Positions 25,585 through 35,396 of a stretch of DNA of 55,732 bases are shown in pieces; the stretch's first letter is position 1; the number at the start of each line of letters is the position of its first letter. This DNA comes from JBBQNJ01 sp038329845. Lineage in GTDB: Bacteria; Planctomycetota; Phycisphaerae; Tepidisphaerales; Tepidisphaeraceae. The stretch is taken from contig JBBQNJ010000025.1 in NCBI GenBank assembly GCA_038329845.1, positions 1 to 55,732 of the forward strand, written 5' to 3'. A program made the position numbers and the translations under genes. The notes under the pieces are model-generated. The model made no database searches, had not been told where the DNA came from, and saw only the letters and a list, made by a program, of their open reading frames with translations.

Positions 25585-27012
25585 ATGCCACGCGAGATTG
25601 TCATCGATCCAGTCACCCGCATCGAGGGTCATGCCCGCATCACCCTCAAGATGGACGACAACGGCGGCGTCAGCGACGCCATGTTCCATGTGACCCAGTT
25701 TCGCGGCTTCGAGAAGTTCTGCGAAGGCCGCCCGCTGACGGAGATGCCGGCGCTGATGGCCCGCACCTGCGGCATCTGCCCGGTGAGCCACCTGGTCACC
25801 GCTTCCAAGGCGTGTGATGCGCTGCTGGCCGTGGAAATCCCCCCGACCGCCGACAAGCTGCGCCGGGTGTTGAACCTGGCCCAGATTATCCAGAGCCATG
25901 CCCTTAGCTTCTTCCATCTTTCCAGCCCGGACTTTCTGCTGGGAATGGACTCGGATCCGGCCAAGCGCAACGTCTTCGGGCTGGCCGAGGTCAATCCCGG
26001 CATGGCCCGCGACGGCATTCGTCTGCGCCAGATCGGGCAGACGATCATCGAGCTGCTGGGCGGGAAGAAAATCCACCCCTCGTGGACGGTTCCCGGCGGA
26101 GTGAACGAGCCATTGTCGGCCGAGAAGCACGCCAAGATCGTGGCGATGCTGCCCGAGGCGCTGGACATCGCCCGTCGCACCATCAACTGGTTCAAGCGAA
26201 GCATGGACGGGTTCAGCGAAGAAGCCGCGTCGTTCGCCAATTTCCCCACGTTGTTCATGGGACTGGTGGATGCCAAGGGATCGCTCGAACATTACGACGG
26301 CTTCATTCGCATCTGCGACTCGCGCGGGCTGGTCGTGCAGGACATGATCCCCGGCGAGAAATACGCCGACATCATCGGCGAGGCGGTCGAGTCGTTCTCG
26401 TTCATGAAGTTCCCGTACTACAAGCCGATGGGGTATCCGCAGGGGATTTATCGCGTCGGCCCGCTGGCGCGGCTGAACATCTGCGACCAGTGCGGCACGC
26501 CGGTGGCCGACCAGGAGCTGGCCGAGTTCAAGCAGCTCCAGCGCGGGGCGGTTCTCAGCAGCTTCCACTACCACTACGCCCGGCTGATCGAGATCATCTA
26601 CGGGATCGAGTACATCCAACGGATGATGGCCGATCCGGACATTCTCTCGACCCATGTGCGTTCCCGCGCCCGTCCCAATCGGCGCGAAGGGATCGGCGTG
26701 GCCGAAGCCCCGCGCGGCATCCTGATCCACCATTACAAGATCGACGAGAACGGCCTGGTGACCTGGGGCAACCTCGTGATCGCCACGGGACACAACAACC
26801 TGGCGATGAATCGCGGGGTGTTGCAGGTGGCGCGGCGGTTCGTCGATGGCAACAAGCTTCAGGAAGGGATGCTCAACCGCGTCGAGGCCGTCATTCGCTG
26901 CTACGATCCGTGCCTGAGCTGCGCCACCCACGCCCTGGGCCAGATGCCGCTGCGCATCGAGCTGGTCTCTCCGTCCGGCGAAGTGCTGGATGAGATCAGC
27001 AGAGGGGCATGA
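25585..27012 (+). CDS. hoxH: HoxH, [NiFe]-hydrogenase catalytic large subunit (group 3d-like)
   Basis: HoxH holds the Ni-Fe active site that interconverts H2 with protons and electrons. The 475-residue product has RTCGICPVSH (C62, C65) and DPCLSCATH (C443, C446, H449) as the four nickel cysteines. The 26 residues after H449 form the C-terminal extension that a hydrogenase-specific protease (HoxW) must remove during maturation; no such protease gene is in this window. MPREIVIDPVTRIEGHARIT at the N-terminus supports the start at 25585. HoxE-F-U-Y-H together make this a group 3d NAD(P)-coupled enzyme; the group call is from subunit composition and needs phylogeny. Confidence 0.95.
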   Translation: MPREIVIDPVTRIEGHARITLKMDDNGGVSDAMFHVTQFRGFEKFCEGRPLTEMPALMARTCGICPVSHLVTASKACDALLAVEIPPTADKLRRVLNLAQIIQSHALSFFHLSSPDFLLGMDSDPAKRNVFGLAEVNPGMARDGIRLRQIGQTIIELLGGKKIHPSWTVPGGVNEPLSAEKHAKIVAMLPEALDIARRTINWFKRSMDGFSEEAASFANFPTLFMGLVDAKGSLEHYDGFIRICDSRGLVVQDMIPGEKYADIIGEAVESFSFMKFPYYKPMGYPQGIYRVGPLARLNICDQCGTPVADQELAEFKQLQRGAVLSSFHYHYARLIEIIYGIEYIQRMMADPDILSTHVRSRARPNRREGIGVAEAPRGILIHHYKIDENGLVTWGNLVIATGHNNLAMNRGVLQVARRFVDGNKLQEGMLNRVEAVIRCYDPCLSCATHALGQMPLRIELVSPSGEVLDEISRGA

Positions 27013-27017
27013 AGATT

Positions 27018-27191
27018 TATAAACGCGAAGGGACGAAGGCGCGAAGCACGAGAAGCCAGGCACCGGAGGGGCGGAGATTGCTTCGGCGTTGTCTTCGGTG
27101 GTCGCGCGTTGAGCGGAGGGATTTTTACCACGAAGCGGCGAAAAGCACGAAGAAAAGACGTCGGATGTTTCTTCGCGCCTTCGCGTTTATA
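27018..27191. repeat. Inverted-arm GAAGGCGCGAAG repeat element, copy 1
   Basis: The left arm tataaacgcgaagg at 27018-27031, with a following acgaaggcgcgaag, is matched in reverse by cttcgcgccttcgcgttt (27171-27188) and tata on the right. Between them are cacgaag-rich words, for example accacgaagcggcg. The same arms, inverted, flank 48702-48986. It looks like a dispersed non-coding repeat rather than an insertion sequence; no transposase is inside. Confidence 0.75.
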
Positions 27192-27231
27192 ATTCTTCCT
27201 CCAAGCCGTCGCGCAATCGGAGGTTCGCCTT

Positions 27232-27693
27232 ATGATGAAGTCGCAATTGCTGCACCCGGGCATCTGTGCCGCGTTGGCCAGGGCCGGACATGGATCGAAG
27301 GTGCTGATCTCCGACGGCAACTATCCGCACTGGACCCGGCGCGGACCCAACGCCGAGGTGGTCTATCTGAACCTGGCGCCCGGGATGCTCGGCGTCAGCG
27401 ACGTGCTTAAAACGTTGCTGACGGCTATCCCAATTGAGGCCGCCGACGTGATGGATACGCTCAAGAGCGGACCGTACGCGATGAGCGGCGAGCCGCCGAT
27501 CTGGGACGATTTCCGGCAGATTTTCCGCGCCGCGCAGGTGAACATCGAACTGGGGAAGATCGAGCGGATGGCCTTCTACGAGGCCGCCGGGACGCCGGAG
27601 GTCTGCCTGACGATCGCCACCGGCGAGCAGCGTATCTATGCCAATCTGCTGCTGACGATCGGCGTGGTGCGAGCATCCAGCGAACAGGCGTAA
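27232..27693 (+). CDS. RbsD/FucU-family sugar mutarotase
   Basis: The 153-residue product matches the RbsD/FucU family: RAGHGSKVLISDGNYPHW near the N-terminus (catalytic His and Asp region) and IYANLLLTIGVVR at the C-terminus. The enzyme would interconvert sugar anomers such as ribose or fucose. No sugar transporter or kinase is next to it. It lies after the hox operon, separated by repeat sequence, and may be independently transcribed. Confidence 0.9.
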   Translation: MMKSQLLHPGICAALARAGHGSKVLISDGNYPHWTRRGPNAEVVYLNLAPGMLGVSDVLKTLLTAIPIEAADVMDTLKSGPYAMSGEPPIWDDFRQIFRAAQVNIELGKIERMAFYEAAGTPEVCLTIATGEQRIYANLLLTIGVVRASSEQA

Positions 27694-27972
27694 GCAACGC
27701 CATCGCCGCGAAGGGGTTGAAGCCGCATCCGATGCCCGTGTTTCCTCGAAAACGGCGCAACCGGCGGCCGCTCGAGTATCCACCTGCGACGAAACAACTG
27801 GCCCGGGCGCCGGACATTCGTCGAGTATCGCCGCTTCTGCGATCGCGCGGGTTCCGACTCGCCATGTCAGTTGTTTTCGGACTTGAACCATGCGATTTGC
27901 CGAATCATTCTTCCAACCCGGCGGTGACGGCGTAGAATCGAATTAACTTCCCGTGGGATCGAAAGGATTGCA

Positions 27973-30381
27973 GTGGTGGCGACGCATCAACTTCAACTTC
28001 CGCTGAATCGGCGGATGGCCAGTGCCGAGGCGAACTCCTGTCTGAGCTGTCTTCAGCGACGGCTGCAGCCGGGAAGAGGGATCGCAGACGTGGCGATGGA
28101 GCCTCGGGGCGATCACAGCGTCACCTTGACTCTCCACTATGATCCCCGCGTTATCACGCTTTCCGAGTTGGATAAGTCGGTGCGGCAGGCCGGGGCCTGC
28201 CTGGCGGCCGAGCGGGTCTCGCGGGTGCTGCGGGTCAAGGGGATGGTGTCGATGGTGAGCGAATCGGCCGTCGAGCGCGAGCTCAACCGCCTTCCGACGG
28301 TCGCCGCCAGCGCTTCGTTCGCCTCGTCGAGCGTCCGCGTCGAGTTCGATCATGATCGCTGTAAGTATCCTGAGATCGAGCAGGCTCTGGAGCGGCTGGG
28401 ACTGAAAGTCGTCGAAGGCGGTGAGACGACCGAAGCGCCCGTGCCCGCGCAGGCGCCTGCCGAGGGGCCATGGGGGCGCGCGTGGCAGGCGGCGCGGGCG
28501 TATCCCAAGCTGGCAATGGCCGCGATCGGGGGGCTGCTGGTCCTAAGCGCGTATCTGGTCAAGTGGAACGACGGTCTGCCGATGCTGCGCTGGGGGCTGG
28601 TGATCCCAGCGTTCATTTTGTGCGGCTGGTACACCTTCCAGGATACGGTTCGGACGCTGCGGGGGTTTCAATTCGATGTGGATGTGCTGATGTTCGTCGC
28701 GGCACTGGGGGCGGCGGCGATCGGGCATCCCGAGGAAGGCGCCCTGCTGCTGTTCCTGTTCGCCCTGGGAACCGGCGGGGAAGAAATGGCGATGGACAAG
28801 GCCCGCCACGCCATCGCGGCGCTGGGAAAGCTGGCGCCGGAGACGGCGATCCGGCGATCGCCCGACGGCGTCGAGACGCACATTCGCGTCGAGGAACTGG
28901 TTATCGGCGACATCGTGATCGTGCGCCCGTTCGATCGCATGCCCGCCGACGGCGAGGTCCGCGTCGGGGCGTCGGCGGTCGACCAAAGCCCTATCACCGG
29001 CGAATCGATTCCAGTCGAGAAGGTGGTAGGCGACCCGGTTTTCGCCGGAACCATCAACGGCGACGGGCTTATGCAGGTGACGGTGGGCAAACTCGCCAGC
29101 CAAAGCACGCTCGCCCGCGTGATCCGGATGGTCAACGAGGCCCAGACCGCCAAAAGCCCGACCCAGGTTTTCACCGATCGCGTCGAGCGCTGGTATGTCC
29201 CGATCGTGCTGGCGGCCACCGCCGCCTTGGTGTTCGTCCCGCCGCTGTTTTGGGGCAAATGGATTGAATCGTTCTATCGCGCGATGGCGTTTCTCACCGC
29301 CGCCTCGCCGTGCGCCCTGGCGATCGGAACGCCGGCGGCGGTGCTGAGCGGGATCGCCCGGGCAGCGCGGATCGGGGTGCTGATCAAGGGGGGCGTGCAT
29401 CTGGAAAATCTCGGGCGCGTGAAGGTGGTGGCGTTCGACAAGACCGGAACGCTGACTCGGGGCAGGCCGGAACTGACGGACGTGGTGCCGTTGTTCGAGA
29501 TGGCCGAAGCGGACGTGCTGGCATTGGCCGGGGCGTTGGAACGCAACAGCTCGCATCCTCTGGCCAAGGCGATCGCCGCCGAGGCGTTCTCGCGGGGCTG
29601 CGCTGAAATGGCGGTGACGAATCTCGAGCAGATCCCCGCGCGCGGGGTGCGGGCGATGGTCGATGGCAGGCGGGTGCTGGCCGGAAGCTTGTCGATGCTG
29701 CCGAGCGATGCGCCCGGGATGATCGAGGCGCAGGGCGCGATCAAGCGACTCTCCGGCGAAGGCAAGACCACGGTGATGCTCGGGATCGACGGCGCGGCGG
29801 TGGCGGTACTGGGATTGTCGGATCGGCCGCGCGACAATGCGGCACAGACGATCGCGCGGCTCCGGCAATTGGGTGTCGCTCGCTCGGTGATGCTGACGGG
29901 AGATCACGAAACGGTGGCAGCGGCGATGGCCCGCGAGGTGGGGGTTGATGAGGTCTTCGCCGAGTTGCTTCCGGAACACAAGGTGGATGTGGTGCGCCGG
30001 CTCATCGAGCGCGATGGGGCGGTGGCGATGGTCGGCGACGGGGTCAACGACGCCCCGGCAATGGCCGGTGCCACCGTGGGCATCGCCATGGGCGGGGCGG
30101 GAACCGATGTGGCGTTGGAGACCGCCGACGTGGTTCTGATGGCCGACGATCTGGGCAAGCTGCCCGAGGCGATCGGGTTGTCGCGCTTCAGCCGCCGGAT
30201 CATCAAGCAGAATCTTGCGATCGCCCTGGGGGTGATCGCCGTGGTCAGCCCGATCGCGGCGCTGGGGCTGGCGAATCTGCCGCTTGCGGTGGTGCTGCAC
30301 GAGGGCTCGACCGTGGTGGTGGTACTCAATTCTCTGCGGCTGCTGATGTATCGCAGCCGAGCGGCCGAACCGGACTGCTGA
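27973..30381 (+). CDS. P1B-4-type heavy-metal ATPase (SPC motif)
   Basis: The 802-residue protein has no CxxC metal-binding domain in the classical position, but an N-terminal region of about 170 residues with a CLSC pair and two short beta-alpha-like segments. The core has DKTGTLT (D489, phosphorylated Asp), SPC at 445-447 instead of CPC, TGDHETVAAAMARE, VGDGVNDAPAMAG, and HEGST (H776) in the last helices. The SPC plus HEG(S/T)T combination marks P1B-4 ATPases, which export Co2+, Zn2+, Fe2+ or related ions. GTG 27973 follows an aaagga site. It is close to the nickel-dependent hydrogenase; a metal-homeostasis role is inference. Confidence 0.9.
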   Translation: MVATHQLQLPLNRRMASAEANSCLSCLQRRLQPGRGIADVAMEPRGDHSVTLTLHYDPRVITLSELDKSVRQAGACLAAERVSRVLRVKGMVSMVSESAVERELNRLPTVAASASFASSSVRVEFDHDRCKYPEIEQALERLGLKVVEGGETTEAPVPAQAPAEGPWGRAWQAARAYPKLAMAAIGGLLVLSAYLVKWNDGLPMLRWGLVIPAFILCGWYTFQDTVRTLRGFQFDVDVLMFVAALGAAAIGHPEEGALLLFLFALGTGGEEMAMDKARHAIAALGKLAPETAIRRSPDGVETHIRVEELVIGDIVIVRPFDRMPADGEVRVGASAVDQSPITGESIPVEKVVGDPVFAGTINGDGLMQVTVGKLASQSTLARVIRMVNEAQTAKSPTQVFTDRVERWYVPIVLAATAALVFVPPLFWGKWIESFYRAMAFLTAASPCALAIGTPAAVLSGIARAARIGVLIKGGVHLENLGRVKVVAFDKTGTLTRGRPELTDVVPLFEMAEADVLALAGALERNSSHPLAKAIAAEAFSRGCAEMAVTNLEQIPARGVRAMVDGRRVLAGSLSMLPSDAPGMIEAQGAIKRLSGEGKTTVMLGIDGAAVAVLGLSDRPRDNAAQTIARLRQLGVARSVMLTGDHETVAAAMAREVGVDEVFAELLPEHKVDVVRRLIERDGAVAMVGDGVNDAPAMAGATVGIAMGGAGTDVALETADVVLMADDLGKLPEAIGLSRFSRRIIKQNLAIALGVIAVVSPIAALGLANLPLAVVLHEGSTVVVVLNSLRLLMYRSRAAEPDC

Positions 30382-30508
30382 GCCCGAGGCCCGGGGTGTT
30401 GGCGCTGCTGTCGCCGTGCGGATTGTTCCATCGGCGTTGCTCTGGGCACACGCTGCTTTTGGATGTTTTCGCCCCGTCGCGCATAATCCACGGCGGGAAG
30501 ATTCGAAT

Positions 30509-31588
30509 ATGTCGACTAGGCTTGTCAAAGCGGCGGACCGCGACCCGCAATTGTTTGGGGCGGGATTGGATGAGAGCGGGCCGGAGCCTCGTCACGGCGA
30601 CGTTTACTGTCGGGGCGACGTGGCGCTTCACTATGGTCGCGCTGAGACCTGCTACGAAAAATGGGAACGTCCAACCTGCATCGTCGCGGACGGTCCTTAC
30701 GGTGTGAATGGGTTTCCCGGGGATCAGACGAATTGGGCATCGCTCGCGTCGTTTTACGAAGCGCATATTAAGGCATGGTCCGCACGCTCTACTGCCCAGA
30801 CGACATTGTGGTTTTGGAATACCGAGGTCGGATGGGCGGTGGTTCATCCGCTGCTTGTTAGCCACGGATGGGATTACCGATGCTGCAACGTTTGGGACAA
30901 GGGGATGAGCCATGTGGCGGGCAATGCCAACACGCAAACCTTGAGAAAGTTTCCGGTGGTGACCGAAGTCTGCGCCCATTACGTGAAAGCGGCGCGGTTT
31001 TCGGTCGGCGATCGAATGATGAGCATGCAGGATTGGCTGCGATACGAGTGGCGTCGCTCGGGTCTGCCGCTGCATGAAGCGAACAAGGCTTGCGAGGTGC
31101 GGAACGCCGCTACCCGCAAGTACCTCACCGCGGATCATCTTTGGTATTATCCGCCCCCCGATTCTTTCGAGAAACTCGCTGACTACGCCAATCGGCATGG
31201 TGAGCCCGATGGACGACCCTATTTCAGCCGCGATGGCCTTCGGCCTATTGCCGCCGACGAGTGGGCCGGGCTACGAGCCAAATTCCGCTGCCCGATTGGG
31301 GTGACCAACGTATGGTCCCAGCCGCAAGTCAACGGCGCCGAACGCATCCAGGGCGAACGCAATGGCATGAAGTACAAGTTCTCCAGTCTGCACGGAAGCC
31401 AAAAGCCATTGCGATTCGTGAAGTTGACCATCCAATCCTGCACGGATGAGGGCGACATGGTCTGGGAACCGTTCGGCGGGCTTTGTCCCGGTGCCGTTGT
31501 ATCGCATCACCTGCGCCGCAAGTACGTCGCGGCGGAGATCGTGCCGGAGTTCTATCGAGCCGCGATCGAGAGGCTGGCCAGAGCATGA
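30509..31588 (+). CDS. Site-specific DNA methyltransferase (beta-class-like), R-M component
   Basis: The 359-residue product carries motif IV as ADGPYG (about residue 60-65) near the N-terminus and, near the C-terminus, HGSQKPL (motif X-like) followed by WEPFGGLCPG (motif I, F-x-G). This order (IV before X/I) fits beta-class N6-adenine or N4-cytosine methyltransferases. Motif I is unusual (EPFGGLCPG rather than DPFxGSGT). The stop overlaps the next gene's start. Base composition is lower in GC than in its neighbours. Recognition sequence unknown. Confidence 0.85.
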   Translation: MSTRLVKAADRDPQLFGAGLDESGPEPRHGDVYCRGDVALHYGRAETCYEKWERPTCIVADGPYGVNGFPGDQTNWASLASFYEAHIKAWSARSTAQTTLWFWNTEVGWAVVHPLLVSHGWDYRCCNVWDKGMSHVAGNANTQTLRKFPVVTEVCAHYVKAARFSVGDRMMSMQDWLRYEWRRSGLPLHEANKACEVRNAATRKYLTADHLWYYPPPDSFEKLADYANRHGEPDGRPYFSRDGLRPIAADEWAGLRAKFRCPIGVTNVWSQPQVNGAERIQGERNGMKYKFSSLHGSQKPLRFVKLTIQSCTDEGDMVWEPFGGLCPGAVVSHHLRRKYVAAEIVPEFYRAAIERLARA

Positions 31589-32508
31589 GCCCAAACAATC
31601 CGTTGCCTTCACAGCCGCAGCGACATCTGCCCGAACCGATCTGGGAACACTTCGCGCTTTACAAGAGCGTGCGTGAAGCCATCGGCACGCTGCCGGTCTA
31701 TTTTCGCACCGAGACCCACATCGCCGGGATCATGGCGACGGACCTTCATACGCTCAACACGCTACTGGGCGCGACGATTGAAGAGCAGGTCGTTCGCACC
31801 TTGAACCTTATCCGCGCCACGACGTGGGATGCCGAAGGCCGATACGCGCTGTACAGCTTCGTCCGCATGCCGCAGACCTTTCCCGATGTGAGACTTCGGA
31901 AAATCTCCGGTGACGAGGTTCTCATGGGAATAGAACTTAAAGGCTGGTACTTGCTGGCGAAGGAGGGGGAGCCGAGCCTTCGCTTTCAATGTACCGCGTC
32001 GGCGTGTGCTAAGCAGGATCTGATCGTCGTTGTTCCTTGGGTGCTTGGCAATGTCATCAGCGGCGCTCCGATCCTCTTCGAACCATTTATCGAATCCGCG
32101 AAATACGCCTCCGAATTCCGAAACTACCATTGGCAACACGTCCGAAAAACGGGACAGGACGCGAGCATCCATGCACCACTCGGTGCTTCGCCTTATCCGT
32201 CAAAGGCTGATCAGGTTCTTGACAGACCCAGCAGCGATAGCGGTGGGAACTTCGGGCGGCTGGCTCGAACTGGCCTGATGGATGCATACATGGCCAAGCT
32301 GGGTGAGGTGCTGCTGTGTGGGATACGAACCGACTTCTGGCGGGACTTTCTCAAGGCGTTCCAGGAGAGTACGACCGAGCGACAGGCTCGCGATGCGATT
32401 GAACGACTCCGAAAGCGAATTCAGCAGGCTGCACTTCACCCATCTCCCAAGGCTGACGCGGCAAACGCCATCATGATCCAACTCGAGCGATTGCTTGACC
32501 TGCCGTAG
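31585..32508 (+). CDS. PD-(D/E)xK restriction endonuclease, putative
   Basis: The 307-residue product has FPDVRL (P100-D101) followed by GIELKGWYLL (E117-x-K119), a PD-X15-ELK nuclease core, and upstream acidic residues (ATIEEQ, 65-69). It overlaps the methyltransferase gene (ATGA), so they form one unit, as in type II R-M systems. Other than the motif, I recognise no family. Recognition site cannot be told from the sequence. Confidence 0.75.
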   Translation: MSPNNPLPSQPQRHLPEPIWEHFALYKSVREAIGTLPVYFRTETHIAGIMATDLHTLNTLLGATIEEQVVRTLNLIRATTWDAEGRYALYSFVRMPQTFPDVRLRKISGDEVLMGIELKGWYLLAKEGEPSLRFQCTASACAKQDLIVVVPWVLGNVISGAPILFEPFIESAKYASEFRNYHWQHVRKTGQDASIHAPLGASPYPSKADQVLDRPSSDSGGNFGRLARTGLMDAYMAKLGEVLLCGIRTDFWRDFLKAFQESTTERQARDAIERLRKRIQQAALHPSPKADAANAIMIQLERLLDLP

Positions 32509-32628
32509 CACTGCGCCGCATAGTGAATACGTCCAAAACTCAGCGGCTCGGGATCGTGGCGCGATCCAGTCGTGCCACGGCTTGCGACCGGAGGGATGGT
32601 CGCCTAGGCTCATGGCGAAGGAGCTTTT

Positions 32629-33111
32629 ATGGCCGACGAGAAACCCGGATTGCATATCGACACCGACTGGAAAAAGCAGGCGCAGGAGGAAAAGCGCAAG
32701 CTCGCGGAAGAAGCGGCCAAGCGATCGGAGTCGTCGCCAGCGTCGGGTGGGCCGATCATGGGAGGAATGTCGATGCCCGCAGCGGGTGCCGGCGGTGCCG
32801 ACGCCGGGGCAGCGCCGGCGGGAACCTCGGCCCGCGCCGCCGTCGCGGCCAGGCCGATTCCGCAGGCGAGCTTCGCTTCGCTGGTGCAGTCGCTCTTGAC
32901 GCAGGTGTTGCTGTACCTGGGTGAACTGGGTGCCCGCGGGGGCGAGCCGATGATCAACCTGGACATGGCCAAACACCTGATCGACACGATGGGCGTGCTG
33001 GAGGAGAAGACCCAGGGGAACTTGAGCGATGAGGAAAAGAAACTGATCGACACAGCGCTGTACGAATCTCGGATGCGTTTCGTGAACTTAGCGGCACAGA
33101 TCATCGGTTGA
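32629..33111 (+). CDS. DUF1844-family protein
   Basis: The 160-residue product has a charged N-terminal half (KKQAQEEKRKLAEEAAKRS), a Gly/Ala linker with PIMGGMSMPAAGAGG, and a C-terminal DUF1844-like helical part (LVQSLLTQVLLYLGELG, and MGVLEEKTQGNLSDEEKKL). DUF1844 proteins are widespread in Planctomycetota and others and have no known function. It is followed, after a repeat-rich gap, by the DUF1854 gene on the same strand. Confidence 0.85.
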   Translation: MADEKPGLHIDTDWKKQAQEEKRKLAEEAAKRSESSPASGGPIMGGMSMPAAGAGGADAGAAPAGTSARAAVAARPIPQASFASLVQSLLTQVLLYLGELGARGGEPMINLDMAKHLIDTMGVLEEKTQGNLSDEEKKLIDTALYESRMRFVNLAAQIIG

Positions 33112-33336
33112 GTCACGGGGACCGGCGCGGTCGGCGGGCGGCAATTGCCCGAAGGGCGGAAATGGCCGAGCGGGCGCGGACCGTTCGGCGACGGAAATTT
33201 GTCCGGCGGGGGCGGGTTGCCCGGCGAGGTGCGGATTGTCCAGCGGGCGCGGATCGCCCGGCGAGGTGCGGATTGTGTAGCGGGCGCGGCTCGCCCGGCA
33301 GGCGACGAGGCGAAAGGGTCAAAGGAACAAATCGCG
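33112..33336. repeat. GC-rich spacer with a 37-bp tandem repeat
   Basis: A 37-bp unit beginning gcccggcgaggtgcggattg occurs at 33219-33255 and again at 33256-33292, with few mismatches (cc to gt; gat to gct). The surrounding bases are also iterated GC words. Any reading frame through here reads as low-complexity Arg/Gly/Ala sequence. Confidence 0.8.
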
Positions 33337-33810
33337 GTGGCAGGGATCGAACCATTCGAACTGAGCGTCGATGCGATGGGCAAGCTGAAGCTGTGCCGTG
33401 AGGGAATGGACGATGCGGCCGATGTGCGGGTGCGGCGGGCGTTCCCGTGGTCGAGCGCCGATCGGAACATTTCGATCCGATCGGCCGAGGGGAAGGAACT
33501 GCTGCTGATCGATGATCTATCAAGAGTCGAGCCGGCCCAGCGCGACCTGATCGAGCGATGGCTCACCGGTCACAGCTTCATCCCGCGGATCGAGCGAGTT
33601 GAGCGGGTGGATGTGCGGTTCGGCTATCAGCAGTGGAATGTGCAGACCGACCGCGGCGCGGTGGAGTTCCGGGTCCAGGAGCGTGAGGACGTGCGCTTCC
33701 TTCCCGATGGCCGGTTCAGTATCAAGGACGCCGACGGGAATATCTACGAGATGTCGCGGCTGGAAGAGCTGGATGAGCGCAGCCGCCGAGCCATCGAGCC
33801 ACTGCTGTAG
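33337..33810 (+). CDS. DUF1854-family protein
   Basis: The 157-residue product begins, from GTG 33337, with AGIEPFELSVDAMGKLKLCR, and includes RRAFPWSSADRNISIRSAEG, GKELLLIDDLS, and DGRFSIKDADGNIYEMSRLE, matching the DUF1854 domain, whose function is unknown. An aaagga site at about 33321 favours this start; further upstream residues would come from the repeat-rich spacer. It is followed by a GC-iterated leader and asnS. Confidence 0.85.
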   Translation: MAGIEPFELSVDAMGKLKLCREGMDDAADVRVRRAFPWSSADRNISIRSAEGKELLLIDDLSRVEPAQRDLIERWLTGHSFIPRIERVERVDVRFGYQQWNVQTDRGAVEFRVQEREDVRFLPDGRFSIKDADGNIYEMSRLEELDERSRRAIEPLL

Positions 33811-33956
33811 CGATCCAGCGGGCAGCGCGGGCCGGCAGGCGGGAGGCGGGGGACGCAGGCCGGCGGCCGACAGGCGGGGTGCGGCGGGCGACGGCGGCGC
33901 GGGCCGACAGGCGGCGGGCGACGGGGGACGGGCGGGGCGTTTTCAGGAGCGCAGAT
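33811..33956. other. GC-iterated leader between DUF1854 gene and asnS
   Basis: This 146-bp stretch is almost pure G/C with iterated words such as gccgacaggcggcgggcgac. A ribosome-binding site (caggag) for asnS lies at its end, about 33944. No gene or fold could be recognised. Confidence 0.5.
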
Positions 33957-35357
<1,401 letters not shown>

Positions 35358-35396
35358 CTTCGAGGTCGCTCGAATCGCGGCGTATCAACTGACAGA

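Noticed and set aside
27232..27693. The gene after hoxH as the missing HoxH protease
   Set aside because: Its motifs fit RbsD/FucU, with none of the HyaD/HoxW-type Asp/Glu nickel-binding motifs.
27717..27935. A 72-residue plus-strand frame before the metal ATPase gene
   Set aside because: Arg/Pro-rich composition, no ribosome-binding site and no recognisable domain; likely chance in GC-rich DNA.
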